Part shown: in pieces, positions 1 to 6,282 of the stretch
Numbering within the stretch: position 1 is the stretch's first letter
How the letters are laid out: every line of letters starts with the position of its first letter
Source of the DNA: an uncultured Bacteroidales bacterium
GTDB taxonomy: Bacteria; Bacteroidota; Bacteroidia; Bacteroidales; FEN-979
Assembly: GCA_903875045.1 (NCBI GenBank)
Contig: CAIQUS010000198.1
Location: 1-35,850 of the forward strand
DNA: 35,850 bases
Reading direction: 5' to 3'
The notes under the pieces: model-generated
Seen by the model: only the letters and a program-made list of their open reading frames with translations
The model's database searches: none
Told to the model about the DNA's origin: nothing
Made by a program: the position numbers and the translations under genes

Positions 1-1
1 A

Positions 2-127
2 TCTGCCCAGCTCAACGACAACGCTTACCGCAGCAGCACCAACAAATATTATTGGCAAAACCGCCGGCCCGATGCAGCCTACTGGCAGCAGGATGTGCAA
101 TATCGAATCTATGCCAAAATGAATGAA
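2..127 (+). pseudogene. M1-family aminopeptidase fragment (N-terminal region only)
   Basis: The first ~42 codons read through without a stop from the window edge and contain the string PDAAYWQQDVQYRI preceded by a YYWQNR stretch. From memory this resembles the start of the mature domain of Bacteroidota M1 (gluzincin) metallopeptidases, where a YWQQDV-type segment precedes the first beta strands. The similarity stops after about codon 42. The frame then runs into group II intron sequence and palindromic repeats, so no HExxH zinc motif or other catalytic part exists downstream. I read it as the 5' part of a peptidase gene interrupted by intron insertion or rearrangement. The gene begins outside the window. 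The family call rests on a short stretch. Confidence 0.5.
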
Positions 128-193
128 TCTGAACTGGTTTGCCCGACAAGGTTTACTGTCGTTATATCTAAGAATGAAGGTGTAAAAGCTAAT

Positions 194-267
194 AGAAACC
201 GCCGTGGTACTAACAAGTATGCCCGGTGGTGTGGGGGGACAGCGGCGCGAGCCGCTTCCTACCCGAT
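194..267 (+). ncRNA. Group II intron 3' end: domains V and VI
   Basis: Two consecutive hairpins match the 3' terminus of bacterial group II introns. Domain V (about 196-230) opens with AACCGCC and closes with GGTGGT, with paired arms and a small internal bulge. Domain VI (about 233-267) has a perfect 6-bp stem AGCGGC/GCCGCT closed by a GCGA tetraloop. Its lower stem pairs GGG with CCC and leaves the A at 261 bulged, which is the branch-point position 6-7 nt from the presumed 3' end at GAT. No intron-encoded reverse transcriptase or domains I-IV were recognised upstream, so this is a 5'-truncated remnant lying just downstream of a peptidase fragment. The base pairing is seen directly; the class is inferred. 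Confidence 0.68.
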
Positions 268-295
268 TAGCAGGTTACAGATGGCCAATACCATT

Positions 296-434
296 GAGCT
301 CCAGAGGAGCGAAATATATGAAAACCATCACAATAGTCAATTTTATTTAATTTATCTCCAAAGATGTCGCTCCTCCGGAGCTCCCTCGAACGAATTGACC
401 TGTAGCCTACAAAGATACCACGCCTACGGCGCGG
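296..434. repeat. Cluster of short palindromic interspersed repeats
   Basis: A 17-nt arm at 296-312 (GAGCTCCAGAGGAGCGA) is repeated inverted at 367-383 with one mismatch. The second arm is itself palindromic (GCTCC-TCC-GGAGC). A related unit follows: CAAAGATGTCGCTCC at 359 corresponds to CAAAGATACCACGCC at 410, each followed by a self-complementary core (GGAGC; CGCC-TAC-GGCG). The units lie about 51 nt apart. They resemble the REP-like palindromes scattered through many Bacteroidota genomes. No open frame of interest runs through them. Confidence 0.55.
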
Positions 435-654
435 AGAGATTAATGTTTCAACCGTGTATTTACTGTTTGATAATGTTTACATCCTTTCATTTTGTAATTT
501 ACCGGTATGATTGCGATCAATCAATTGTTTTAGGATGTTTTTCAAGTCCGGAGGCAGAATTAATCGAAATCAGTAAAAAATAACTTCCTGAATCAGTTGT
601 AAAACTTGACTGTTACCCTAAGCCTTTGTCGATGTATTTAGGATAAGATGGCTG
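435..654. other. Intergenic stretch, nothing recognised
   Basis: About 220 nt of AT-rich sequence between the palindromic repeats and the next open frame. I see no convincing gene, hairpin or RNA. The long frame crossing 95-583 is an accident of the fragments it spans. Confidence 0.4.
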
Positions 655-1011
655 TTGAAAACCATTAGGGATTATTCTTTTACCACTACTGCATCAATAA
701 CTGTCCTGCCGTCTCATGAGGCAAAGGATACCATAATCTACTTTTCAGGAAGTATTGTGAGAGGATCCTCCAATTATGTTATAATAACCTATGCTGACCC
801 CTCCTTATCTTTTCCTGAATTATACGTACCTGGTGTGATTTATCCCAATATCAACGATCAGGGACTTTTCAGTTATTCTGATTTTATAAATACCTCATCG
901 CATCCCTTTTTCGAGGGCGACGTAATAGCTGATGGGACCATTAAAATTTCATTTGGGGCAGGATCTCTTGGCGCGAATTGGGGTAATTTTATAACCGGAA
1001 AGAGACGGTAA
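655..1011 (+). CDS. Orphan 118-aa hypothetical protein, probably 5'-truncated
   Basis: An open frame of about 118 codons with the alternating hydrophobic/polar pattern of a beta-rich domain (DTIIYFSGSIVRGSSNYVII; DGTIKISFGAG). I recognise no family. No ATG is available: the first possible start is TTG at 655, with a weak AGGATAAG stretch upstream, and the frame is open only from 622 after a TAA. There is no signal peptide, although the composition suggests an exported or lipoprotein domain. The position between palindromic repeats and integrative-element scars suggests the 3' remnant of a larger gene. It could also be a chance frame. Confidence 0.3.
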   Translation: MKTIRDYSFTTTASITVLPSHEAKDTIIYFSGSIVRGSSNYVIITYADPSLSFPELYVPGVIYPNINDQGLFSYSDFINTSSHPFFEGDVIADGTIKISFGAGSLGANWGNFITGKRR

Positions 1012-1069
1012 TGAATGGTGAAGGATCAAACCCTTTCTTTTTTTGCTTCTTTTTTTTCTTTGTTGAATT

Positions 1070-1262
1070 GACAATGAAAGAACCCATCAAATCAATGCGT
1101 TTCTGATGTAAAATTGCTCGGCTAGGTTTTCAGCCAGGTTTTGAGTCAAGCAGGATGAAAACAGATGATAAAGACTGGACGAAACCATTCCTGATTAATA
1201 TCAATGATAAGGAATACAGCCAGATGACATAAACTGGTAAGGAGTAGTAAATCAAATAAATA
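1070..1262 (+). repeat. Direct repeat A: integrase 3' tail plus downstream arm
   Basis: About 190 nt that recur at 3203-3394 at roughly 90% identity by eye. The first part still encodes the last ~14 residues of a tyrosine recombinase (DNERTHQINAFLM, then stop at 1108-1110). It is followed by ~150 nt of non-coding sequence containing two tandem CAGGTTTT boxes (1120-1145) and AAGCAGGATGAAAACAGATG. The match ends at AAATAAATA, exactly where the second copy runs into tRNA sequence. This copy lacks the tRNA part and instead meets the 3' end of the FISUMP gene. Confidence 0.85.
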
Positions 1263-1282
1263 CAAAAAAATTGTCAAATAAA

Positions 1283-2680
1283 TCAATAGTCTCTAACGCA
1301 ACGGGCAGTGAAGCCGTTCGCCTTGTTGCCGTCGATCATGTTGCTGTGCCCAGCGCTGAATTGCAGGTACCAGCCGTAAGTATTAGGGATCTGCGTACTA
1401 CTCCAGTAGAAGCCGTATGAGCCGCGACTGCTCAGTGAACCATCGCCGGCGGGCAGGTACCCGGCAGCGTGCATTTTTAAACCAGAGTCCCATGGTCCGT
1501 TCCAGTTAGTCCAGTTTCCAATATTATCAACATTATACCATTCAGAATATACTGGTATGCGCCAACCACTGCCAAGCTCAAGTGTGCATGGATCGTTGGC
1601 CGGAATCCAGTCAGAGGCTTCTGCATTGCTGTTTATCCATGTTGTAGCCGGCGTTCGGGTTGTACCATCATGCCTGAAGCCTTGTTTACGGTTAAACTGC
1701 CAGTACCAACCCGCCGAAGATTCGGTTGCATCGTCAACAGCGGTTGCCTGCTGGCTGGCGCCCAGGTTACGGGTAATCCAGCACTTTGAAGTTTCGCCGG
1801 GAATATTGGACACAGTGCCATAGGTAACAGTTTTGGTAACGGGGGCTACCATTCCTGCAACATGGTTGATTGTGAGGGAAGAACCGCAAGAAGAAGAACA
1901 AGCCGAGGTGGTTTGAGTCAATATAGCGGGTGTGGAATTACCGCAGGCATTATACGCCCAAACATATCGCATGTATGATGTTAGACAGGTAAGGCCTGTT
2001 TCCGTTGTAGAAGTAGCGGTTCCCAAATCCATCGCTGTAGCGAAATTGTTGATGGTATTGAACTTATACCCTGTTGCACCTGACGATGATCCCCATTTCC
2101 AGGTAATCTGCGTTGCTGATGAAACATGTACCCCGGCAACAGGTGTTGCAGGGGCCATAATGAGGTTAATATTTATAGACTGCCCCAATCCTTTTCCACA
2201 GATTCCGAATTCCGAAACAGCAATCGATCCGCTGATTGTTCCGAATGCCACTGTTATTGCAGCTGTTCCCTGCCCGCTGGTAATCGTTGATCCCGTGGGA
2301 ACTTGCCAGTGGTAAAATAAACCCGGCCCATTGGGTAAAGTAGTATAGGTTTCGCCAGATGAATTGGCACATGGTGTCATATTCCCGGAAACGGCGCCCG
2401 CTACACTCCACATTATATTTCCAATGGGGACCCATACAGCACCATTAAAAAACTGAAGATCGCTGCAATTGGTATTAAAAATTACAAGACCTGTTGCAGG
2501 GGAGACAATTGCATCGCGCTGGGCGGTAGTTACCCTGGGAGGCAAAATGCCTTTAGAAGTTGATTTGATTTCCAGCATGGCTGATGGATCAGGCTGGGTT
2601 CCGTCGGAGTTAATGCCGACCTGGGCATACATTACCAAAGAACAGGCAATGCAGCAGACAAGTGCTGTAAGCTTTTTCAT
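1283..2680 (-). CDS. Secreted FISUMP-domain protein
   Basis: A 465-residue exported protein. The ATG at 2680 gives a clean signal peptide (MKKLTALVCC to MYAQ, cleavage near residue 20); three extra upstream codons would need a TTG. After the signal comes a GINSDGTQPDPSAMLEI-type segment and ILPPRVTTAQR, the usual N-terminus of Bacteroidota surface or fibre-like proteins. A fibronectin-III-like middle follows, where ATGYKF and TETGLTCLTSY recall FISUMP relatives. The C-terminal ~150 residues form a FISUMP domain: KCWITRNLGA, GWRIPVYSEW, GFYWSSTQ and TARCVRDY at the end. The function of FISUMP domains is unknown beyond surface exposure. No T9SS sorting domain is visible. It stands alone between two ~190-bp direct repeats. 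Confidence 0.85.
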   Translation of the reverse strand: MKKLTALVCCIACSLVMYAQVGINSDGTQPDPSAMLEIKSTSKGILPPRVTTAQRDAIVSPATGLVIFNTNCSDLQFFNGAVWVPIGNIMWSVAGAVSGNMTPCANSSGETYTTLPNGPGLFYHWQVPTGSTITSGQGTAAITVAFGTISGSIAVSEFGICGKGLGQSININLIMAPATPVAGVHVSSATQITWKWGSSSGATGYKFNTINNFATAMDLGTATSTTETGLTCLTSYMRYVWAYNACGNSTPAILTQTTSACSSSCGSSLTINHVAGMVAPVTKTVTYGTVSNIPGETSKCWITRNLGASQQATAVDDATESSAGWYWQFNRKQGFRHDGTTRTPATTWINSNAEASDWIPANDPCTLELGSGWRIPVYSEWYNVDNIGNWTNWNGPWDSGLKMHAAGYLPAGDGSLSSRGSYGFYWSSTQIPNTYGWYLQFSAGHSNMIDGNKANGFTARCVRDY

Positions 2681-3069
2681 GATTGCCAATTATAGGGTTT
2701 GTAAATAATAAGCCATCACTAATGATTTCCTGAGTAAGGAATAGTGGGTCATTAGCTGGCATGTAATTTAAGAGTTTGCTGAGGTTCAGAAAACAACAAT
2801 ACGAAAACAGAACTTTTCAATCTGCTAAAAGTATAACAATTCAATCCAAAATCCAAATTATTTGATGGATTATTTTCAAAATTGATTCTCATTTTCCAGA
2901 AAAAATTAAATCAGATACTATCTTTCTTACTTATAAAAAGTCCCGGAGCTAGCCTAATTTGCCGGAAGCCTAAAACTTAGTATCATTAATCGGTTATGAG
3001 TTTTTCAAAATCCTTCTGTGTAAAAAGTTATCCACTTCCTCTCATGGGGAGAAATTCATCTTTATCATG
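2681..3069. other. Intergenic stretch, no gene recognised
   Basis: About 390 nt of AT-rich sequence upstream of the FISUMP gene. It must hold that gene's promoter, but no good -7 TAnnTTTG box was found on the minus strand; the nearest is a one-mismatch match around 2803. I see no hairpin or RNA gene. The right end grades into the integrase remnant. Confidence 0.35.
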
Positions 3070-3243
3070 TCAGATTTGAGACTTATAGCATTCTGAAAAA
3101 GCGATAGGTGCTTACTGCTTGAGAATCTTATCCAAGGATGATATCGGCAGTATGCTCGGTCATTCTAATTCCATTGTAACGGAACATTATCTGGCATCGT
3201 TGGACAGTGAAAGAACCCATCAAATCAATGCGGTTTTGATGTA
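3070..3243 (+). pseudogene. Tyrosine recombinase (integrase) C-terminal remnant
   Basis: The frame ending at TAA 3241-3243 encodes SKDDIGSMLGHSN, VTEHYLASLDSERTHQ and INAVLM. This is the end of a Bacteroidota phage or transposon tyrosine recombinase, with the LGH box and the nucleophile tyrosine in EHYL. Going upstream there is a stop in frame. A second frame carries RFETYSILKKR (about 3073-3105), which looks like the conserved RH..Y box with its histidine lost, so at least one frameshift separates them. The N-terminal and central catalytic parts are absent. It lies just upstream of a tRNA 3' half, as expected for the integrase of an element inserted at a tRNA. Confidence 0.75.
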
Positions 3244-3394
3244 AAAATATTCGGCCAGGTTTTCAGCCAGGTTTTGAGCCAAGCAGGATGAAAACAGATG
3301 ATAACGACTGGACGAAACCATTCCTGATTAAAATCAATGATAAGGAATACAACCAGATGACATTAATTGGTAAGATGTTGTAAATCAAATAAAT
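3203..3394 (+). repeat. Direct repeat B: integrase tail plus arm, abutting tRNA fragment
   Basis: Second copy of the ~190-nt repeat at 1070-1262. It carries the last integrase codons, two CAGGTTTT boxes at 3253-3278, the GGATGAAAACAGATGATAA block and the AATCAAATAAATA end. Differences from copy A are scattered substitutions and a one-base indel near the stop codon, consistent with two diverged remnants of related elements rather than a very recent duplication. The last base is followed directly by the anticodon region of a tRNA fragment. Confidence 0.85.
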
Positions 3395-3396
3395 AA

Positions 3397-3439
3397 GCTC
3401 ATAATCTATTGGTCCCAGGTTCAAGTCCTTGTGGGCCCA
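3397..3439 (+). tRNA. tRNA-Met(CAU) 3' half (attachment-site remnant)
   Basis: This reads as the 3' half of a tRNA: anticodon loop CTCATAA (3398-3404, anticodon CAT at 3400-3402), stem strand TCTAT, variable TGGTC, a T arm with CCAGG, loop TTCAAGT and CCTTG (one mismatch), acceptor strand TGGGCCC and discriminator A. The 5' half is missing: the sequence before the anticodon is the end of direct repeat B and cannot form the D arm or 5' acceptor. It is therefore not a functional tRNA but a duplicated target segment, as left by tyrosine recombinases that integrate into tRNA 3' ends. Anticodon CAT could also belong to a tRNA-Ile2. Confidence 0.75.
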
Positions 3440-3525
3440 CTTCAAAATCAGCCACTTACACGTTAAACGGTAGGTAGTTTTTTGTTTTCAGCCTGGTTTT
3501 GGCCAGGTTTTGAGGAAAATCACTC
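3438..3525 (+). repeat. Direct repeat C1: post-tRNA terminator and CAGGTTTT boxes
   Basis: It begins CACTTCAAAATCAGCC immediately after the tRNA fragment, continues through a terminator hairpin with TTTTTT, and ends with tandem CCTGGTTTT/CCAGGTTTT boxes (3489-3515) and TTTTGAGG. A second copy lies at 4238-4327, so the two bracket the MntA-HepT genes. By eye the two are about 75% identical. Confidence 0.75.
3452..3483 (+). terminator. Terminator following the tRNA fragment
   Basis: CCACTTAC can pair with GTAGGTAG (one mismatch, one G-T) around an ACGTTAAACG loop, followed by a run of six T. Its position 12 nt after the tRNA end fits an original tRNA terminator. The stem is modest. Confidence 0.45.
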
Positions 3526-3565
3526 CTTTGTTTTCCAATCCTGGAAAGAATAAGTTGTTTTTATC

Positions 3566-3573
3566 TAATTTTG
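3566..3573 (+). promoter_or_regulatory. Candidate -7 promoter box for mntA
   Basis: TAATTTTG matches the Bacteroidota -7 consensus TAnnTTTG, only 4 nt before the mntA ATG at 3578. Transcription would then start at or next to the ATG, giving an almost leaderless message. No clear -33 TTTG is present at the expected spacing, so this is tentative. Confidence 0.3.
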
Positions 3574-3577
3574 TCGA

Positions 3578-3889
3578 ATGGATTTGATAGAAATAAATAG
3601 AAATGATATTTCCACTCTTTGTGAAAATCATAAGGTTAAACAATTATTTCTGTTTGGCTCCGTCCTTTCCGACAGGTTCAATAATTCCAGTGATATCGAT
3701 ATGCTTGTACAATTCTCAAATGTTGATTTACTCGATTATTTTGACAATTACATGGATCTTAAGGAAAAATTTGAGCGCCTGTTAAACAGGCACATTGATT
3801 TGGTGGAAAACCAGGCAATAAAAAATCCAATATTTCGAAAAATCGTTGACCGCGATAAATTCCTGATCTATGAACGAAAAAGTACTTAA
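3578..3889 (+). CDS. mntA: MntA-type minimal nucleotidyltransferase (antitoxin)
   Basis: A 103-residue nucleotidyltransferase of the MNT family. It has the motif GS-x10-DID (GSVLSDRFNNSSDID), in which GS begins the nucleotide-binding loop and the two aspartates bind metal; the LV after them leads into the next strand. MntA proteins act as antitoxins by attaching AMP units to a tyrosine of the partner HEPN toxin, which blocks its RNase activity. The stop lies 20 nt inside the downstream hepT gene, a typical co-translated arrangement. The pair sits between two ~80-90-bp direct repeats inside integrative-element debris, consistent with carriage by a mobile element. Confidence 0.88.
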   Translation: MDLIEINRNDISTLCENHKVKQLFLFGSVLSDRFNNSSDIDMLVQFSNVDLLDYFDNYMDLKEKFERLLNRHIDLVENQAIKNPIFRKIVDRDKFLIYERKST

Positions 3890-4208
3890 ATGTTTGTACG
3901 ACATTAAGTTTGCAATTGAAGAAATCGATTCTTACTTTAATCAGGAAAATATTTCGTTCGCAAATTACCAAAATAATATCCTTGTAAAGCGGGCTGTTGA
4001 ACGAGATTTGGAGATCATTGGTGAAGCAACAAACAGAATTCTAAAAGAAGATCCGGAATTTGAAATTGAAAACGCTCACCGTATTGTTGGTTTGCGTAAC
4101 CAGATAATTCATGGTTATGATACAGTTTCAGATGAAAATATTTGGGGCGTTTTAATAAATTACCTGCCTAAGCTAAAGGCGGAGATTATTAAATTAATTG
4201 GTTCCTGA
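3870..4208 (+). CDS. hepT: HepT-type HEPN RNase toxin (DUF86)
   Basis: A 112-residue all-helical HEPN protein overlapping mntA by 20 nt. The active-site motif R-x4-H with the following x-Y is present as RNQIIHGY near residue 77. Arg and His form the RNase site, and the Tyr is the residue known to be AMPylated by MntA in characterised HepT-MntA systems. The region before it (VERDLEIIGEATNRI) is the conserved HepT helix. Family members cleave tRNA or other RNA when not modified. All key residues are intact, so the module looks functional. Nothing marks separate regulation; it is probably translated from the mntA message. Confidence 0.9.
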   Translation: MNEKVLKCLYDIKFAIEEIDSYFNQENISFANYQNNILVKRAVERDLEIIGEATNRILKEDPEFEIENAHRIVGLRNQIIHGYDTVSDENIWGVLINYLPKLKAEIIKLIGS

Positions 4209-4237
4209 GGAAATCTCTTTCATATTGTCCTGTTTAT

Positions 4238-4327
4238 TTCACTTCAAAATCAACCGCTTACAAGTAGAAATGCAGGTGGTTTTTTCTTTTCTGCCAGGTT
4301 TTGGTCAGGTTTTGAGGGGAAAGCACC
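4238..4327 (+). repeat. Direct repeat C2: terminator and CAGGTTTT boxes after hepT
   Basis: Second copy of the repeat at 3438-3525: CACTTCAAAATCAACCGCTTACA, a hairpin with T-run, then CTGCCAGGTTTTGGTCAGGTTTTGAGG (boxes at 4291-4317). Unlike the first copy it is not preceded by tRNA sequence; homology begins exactly at the base that ends the tRNA in copy C1. Confidence 0.75.
4252..4285 (+). terminator. Terminator downstream of hepT
   Basis: AACCGCT pairs with GGTGGTT (7 bp, including G-T pairs) around a 16-17-nt loop, followed by TTTTT. It probably ends the mntA-hepT message and is homologous to the hairpin after the tRNA fragment. Confidence 0.5.
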
Positions 4328-4382
4328 AATTTTTAACATTCCATTCATTTATGGTTGACGAACTGGTTCACATTCAACCTGC

Positions 4383-4412
4383 TTGACTTTCCCTTTTTTT
4401 TACGTATTTTTG
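4383..4412 (+). promoter_or_regulatory. Candidate Bacteroidota promoter for the YD-repeat T9SS gene
   Basis: TTG at 4383-4385 is followed after 19 nt by TATTTTTG at 4405-4412, which fits the -33 TTTG/TTG and -7 TAnnTTTG pattern. It lies about 80 nt upstream of the ATG at 4493. Confidence 0.5.
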
Positions 4413-4492
4413 GTTCACTTAACCCTTTGCTGCATAATCTATGCGTGTGAGTTCGACAAAACACAACAAGAAATTTTCATTAAGCCCGCCTA

Positions 4493-5983
4493 ATGAAAGC
4501 ACAAATCCTCCTTATCACTTTCCTGTGCGTTTTCGGTTGCAACTTACAAGCCCAGAATCAACAACATAACGCCACCCTTCCTTCCGGCCCTGAACAGGTC
4601 AGCAGCGGGTTCAACCCACCACAGCCAGGATTCAAACCTGACCACATGGTGGTTCCTGCGAAACGGAATATGTTCGATTCATCGGGCTATGTATGGAAAT
4701 GGGATACGATCATGTGTTACAATGTAGCTTCGGGTGCCAACCCGTTTCAACGGGCTACCCGAACCTATAATTCATTTGGCGAGCAACTCACTATTTTATA
4801 CGAGCGCAGGCAGGGCAGCCTGGCCTGGGAAAATTATGCCAGGGAAGCTGATGCCTACGATTCAGCAGGCAATTGGGTGTATCAGTTACAGGAAATCTGG
4901 CAAAACAATTCTTGGGTGAAGTATCAGAAACAGGAGTTCGTCTATAATACAAACGGAGACCAGGTGGATTGGAAACGTGTGTTTTGGGATTCAACAGCAT
5001 GGGATAATGGATGGCACTATTCATGGCATTTTGATGCAAATGGATTGAATGATACCTGTATGTTTCAGCAAGGGCAAGACAGCCTGTGGGTGAACCAATG
5101 GCTCTGGATTCCTACGTACGATGGAAATGGTTATTTGACAAGTTCTTTAATGTATACCTGGCTAAACAATGATTGGGAGGTAACCTCCCGTGATTCCAGT
5201 ACCTATAATGCAACTGGCAACCATCTTACCCTTCTAAGACAAGTTTTGATTAATTCTTCCTGGGTGAATACTTATGTTCAAACAAATAGCTGGGATACTG
5301 CAGGAAACTGCCTTTCAGCGTTGTATCAGTTATGGCAAAACAATACATGGGAAAATAACCAATACAATGTTTATACATACGATCCGGCAGGAAACAAGGT
5401 CATGGAGATATGGCAAAACTGGTCTAACGGCGCCTGGGTAAACGGCCATCGCATTCTTTATGACTATGATACCAGTATTAACCTGTTATCGGAGACTTCC
5501 CAGGATTGGGTCAATGCTGCCTGGCGGAATGCATACACAACCCAATATACCTATGATTCATGGGGAAACTCGCTGACTGCGAAGGTTCTGAAAGGGTTTA
5601 ATGGCTGGCAACCTTATGATGGGGGACTTGATGTTTATGCCAATCACGAGCGGGACATGGTGCTGCAGGGGGAGATGTATCGATATGAAGCGGTTATAGA
5701 TTCGATATTGGTTTTTATAGAGCCAACAAGATCACTATCGGAGGGACAAGTCACTTTGTATCCGAATCCTGCGCATTCAAGGATATATATTTCTTCGCCT
5801 GCCACATCGACCGATCAGAACGGCTCACTTACCCTGTATGATCTTCGTGGCCAGATGGTTTTAACGAAGCAGATCGTGAATGAAACAACAGGGATTGATG
5901 TCAGCGGCCTAAACCCAGGTGTTTATTTTGTGAGGTTCAGCAATGATCGGATGACAAGGGTGTTGAAATTAGTTAAGGAATAA
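4493..5983 (+). CDS. T9SS-exported protein with YD-like repeats
   Basis: A 496-residue secreted protein. Signal peptide MKAQILLITFLCVFGC to LQAQ. Residues ~60-390 are built from about nine irregular ~38-residue repeats pairing a W-N/D-x-x-W element (QNNSWVKY, LNNDWEV, QNNTWENN, SNGAWVNG, VNAAWRN) with a Y-x-Y-D-x-x-G-N element (YDSAGNW, YNTNGDQ, YNATGNH, YDPAGNK, YDSWGNS). This resembles RHS/YD-type beta repeats. The C-terminal ~75 residues are a T9SS type A sorting domain: VTLYPNPAHSRIYIS, LYDLRGQMV, GLNPGVYFVRF and a basic LKLVKE end. It is expected to cross the outer membrane by type IX secretion and be surface-attached or released. It is followed 46 nt later by the alpha-CTD-like gene. 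Ligand unknown. Confidence 0.88.
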   Translation: MKAQILLITFLCVFGCNLQAQNQQHNATLPSGPEQVSSGFNPPQPGFKPDHMVVPAKRNMFDSSGYVWKWDTIMCYNVASGANPFQRATRTYNSFGEQLTILYERRQGSLAWENYAREADAYDSAGNWVYQLQEIWQNNSWVKYQKQEFVYNTNGDQVDWKRVFWDSTAWDNGWHYSWHFDANGLNDTCMFQQGQDSLWVNQWLWIPTYDGNGYLTSSLMYTWLNNDWEVTSRDSSTYNATGNHLTLLRQVLINSSWVNTYVQTNSWDTAGNCLSALYQLWQNNTWENNQYNVYTYDPAGNKVMEIWQNWSNGAWVNGHRILYDYDTSINLLSETSQDWVNAAWRNAYTTQYTYDSWGNSLTAKVLKGFNGWQPYDGGLDVYANHERDMVLQGEMYRYEAVIDSILVFIEPTRSLSEGQVTLYPNPAHSRIYISSPATSTDQNGSLTLYDLRGQMVLTKQIVNETTGIDVSGLNPGVYFVRFSNDRMTRVLKLVKE

Positions 5984-6029
5984 TCCACAGCGAACAAAAA
6001 TTAACCTAAAACATCAAGGGAAAAACAAT

Positions 6030-6242
6030 ATGAATAATCAATCCTTAAAAGTTACAGATCTCGATTTCTCAGTTGGATGTTTGAATGTGCTGAAAATGAA
6101 CAACATTGAATACCTTGAAGAATTAACTCATTGTTCGCTCCTGGATCTGGCTAACTTCAAGGGTATGAGCCGGCAGACGATCTATCAGATCATTAAAATA
6201 CTTAATGACAACGACTTGTCATTACAAGAGCAGGCATTGTAA
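6030..6242 (+). CDS. Stand-alone RNA polymerase alpha-CTD-like protein
   Basis: A 70-residue cytoplasmic protein made almost wholly of a domain like the C-terminal domain of RpoA: VTDLDFSVGCLNVLKMNNIEYLEEL aligns by eye with the DLELTVRSANCLKAEAI region of E. coli alpha, and FKGMSRQTIYQI with the NLGKKSLTEI helix-hairpin-helix. The usual DNA-contact arginine (E. coli Arg265) is Gly here and the Lys298/Ser299 pair is replaced, although the Asn and the hairpin Gly remain, so minor-groove contact may be altered. It could bind sigma, a regulator or DNA, or be a plain helix-hairpin-helix protein. AAGGG 9 nt before the ATG is a fair ribosome site. A terminator-like hairpin follows. Confidence 0.65.
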   Translation: MNNQSLKVTDLDFSVGCLNVLKMNNIEYLEELTHCSLLDLANFKGMSRQTIYQIIKILNDNDLSLQEQAL

Positions 6243-6251
6243 AAGAATAAA

Positions 6252-6278
6252 TTGATAAACAATTATCAAGGATTTTTT
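6252..6278 (+). terminator. Terminator after the alpha-CTD-like gene
   Basis: A perfect 7-bp inverted repeat TTGATAA-ACAA-TTATCAA followed by GGATTTTTT. The stem is AT-rich and weak, so it might instead be an operator, but position and T-run favour a terminator. Confidence 0.45.
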
Positions 6279-6282
6279 CATT

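Noticed and set aside
95-583. A 162-codon open frame across the left end
   Set aside because: It spans peptidase fragment, intron hairpins and palindromic repeats; the product has no coherent pattern.
3397-3439. Functional tRNA gene
   Set aside because: The 5' half is absent; the upstream sequence is the repeat arm and cannot pair with the acceptor strand.
3263-3445. Minus-strand frame giving KWAHKDLNLGP
   Set aside because: This is a well-known spurious product of reading tRNA sequence backwards; the tRNA fragment explains it.
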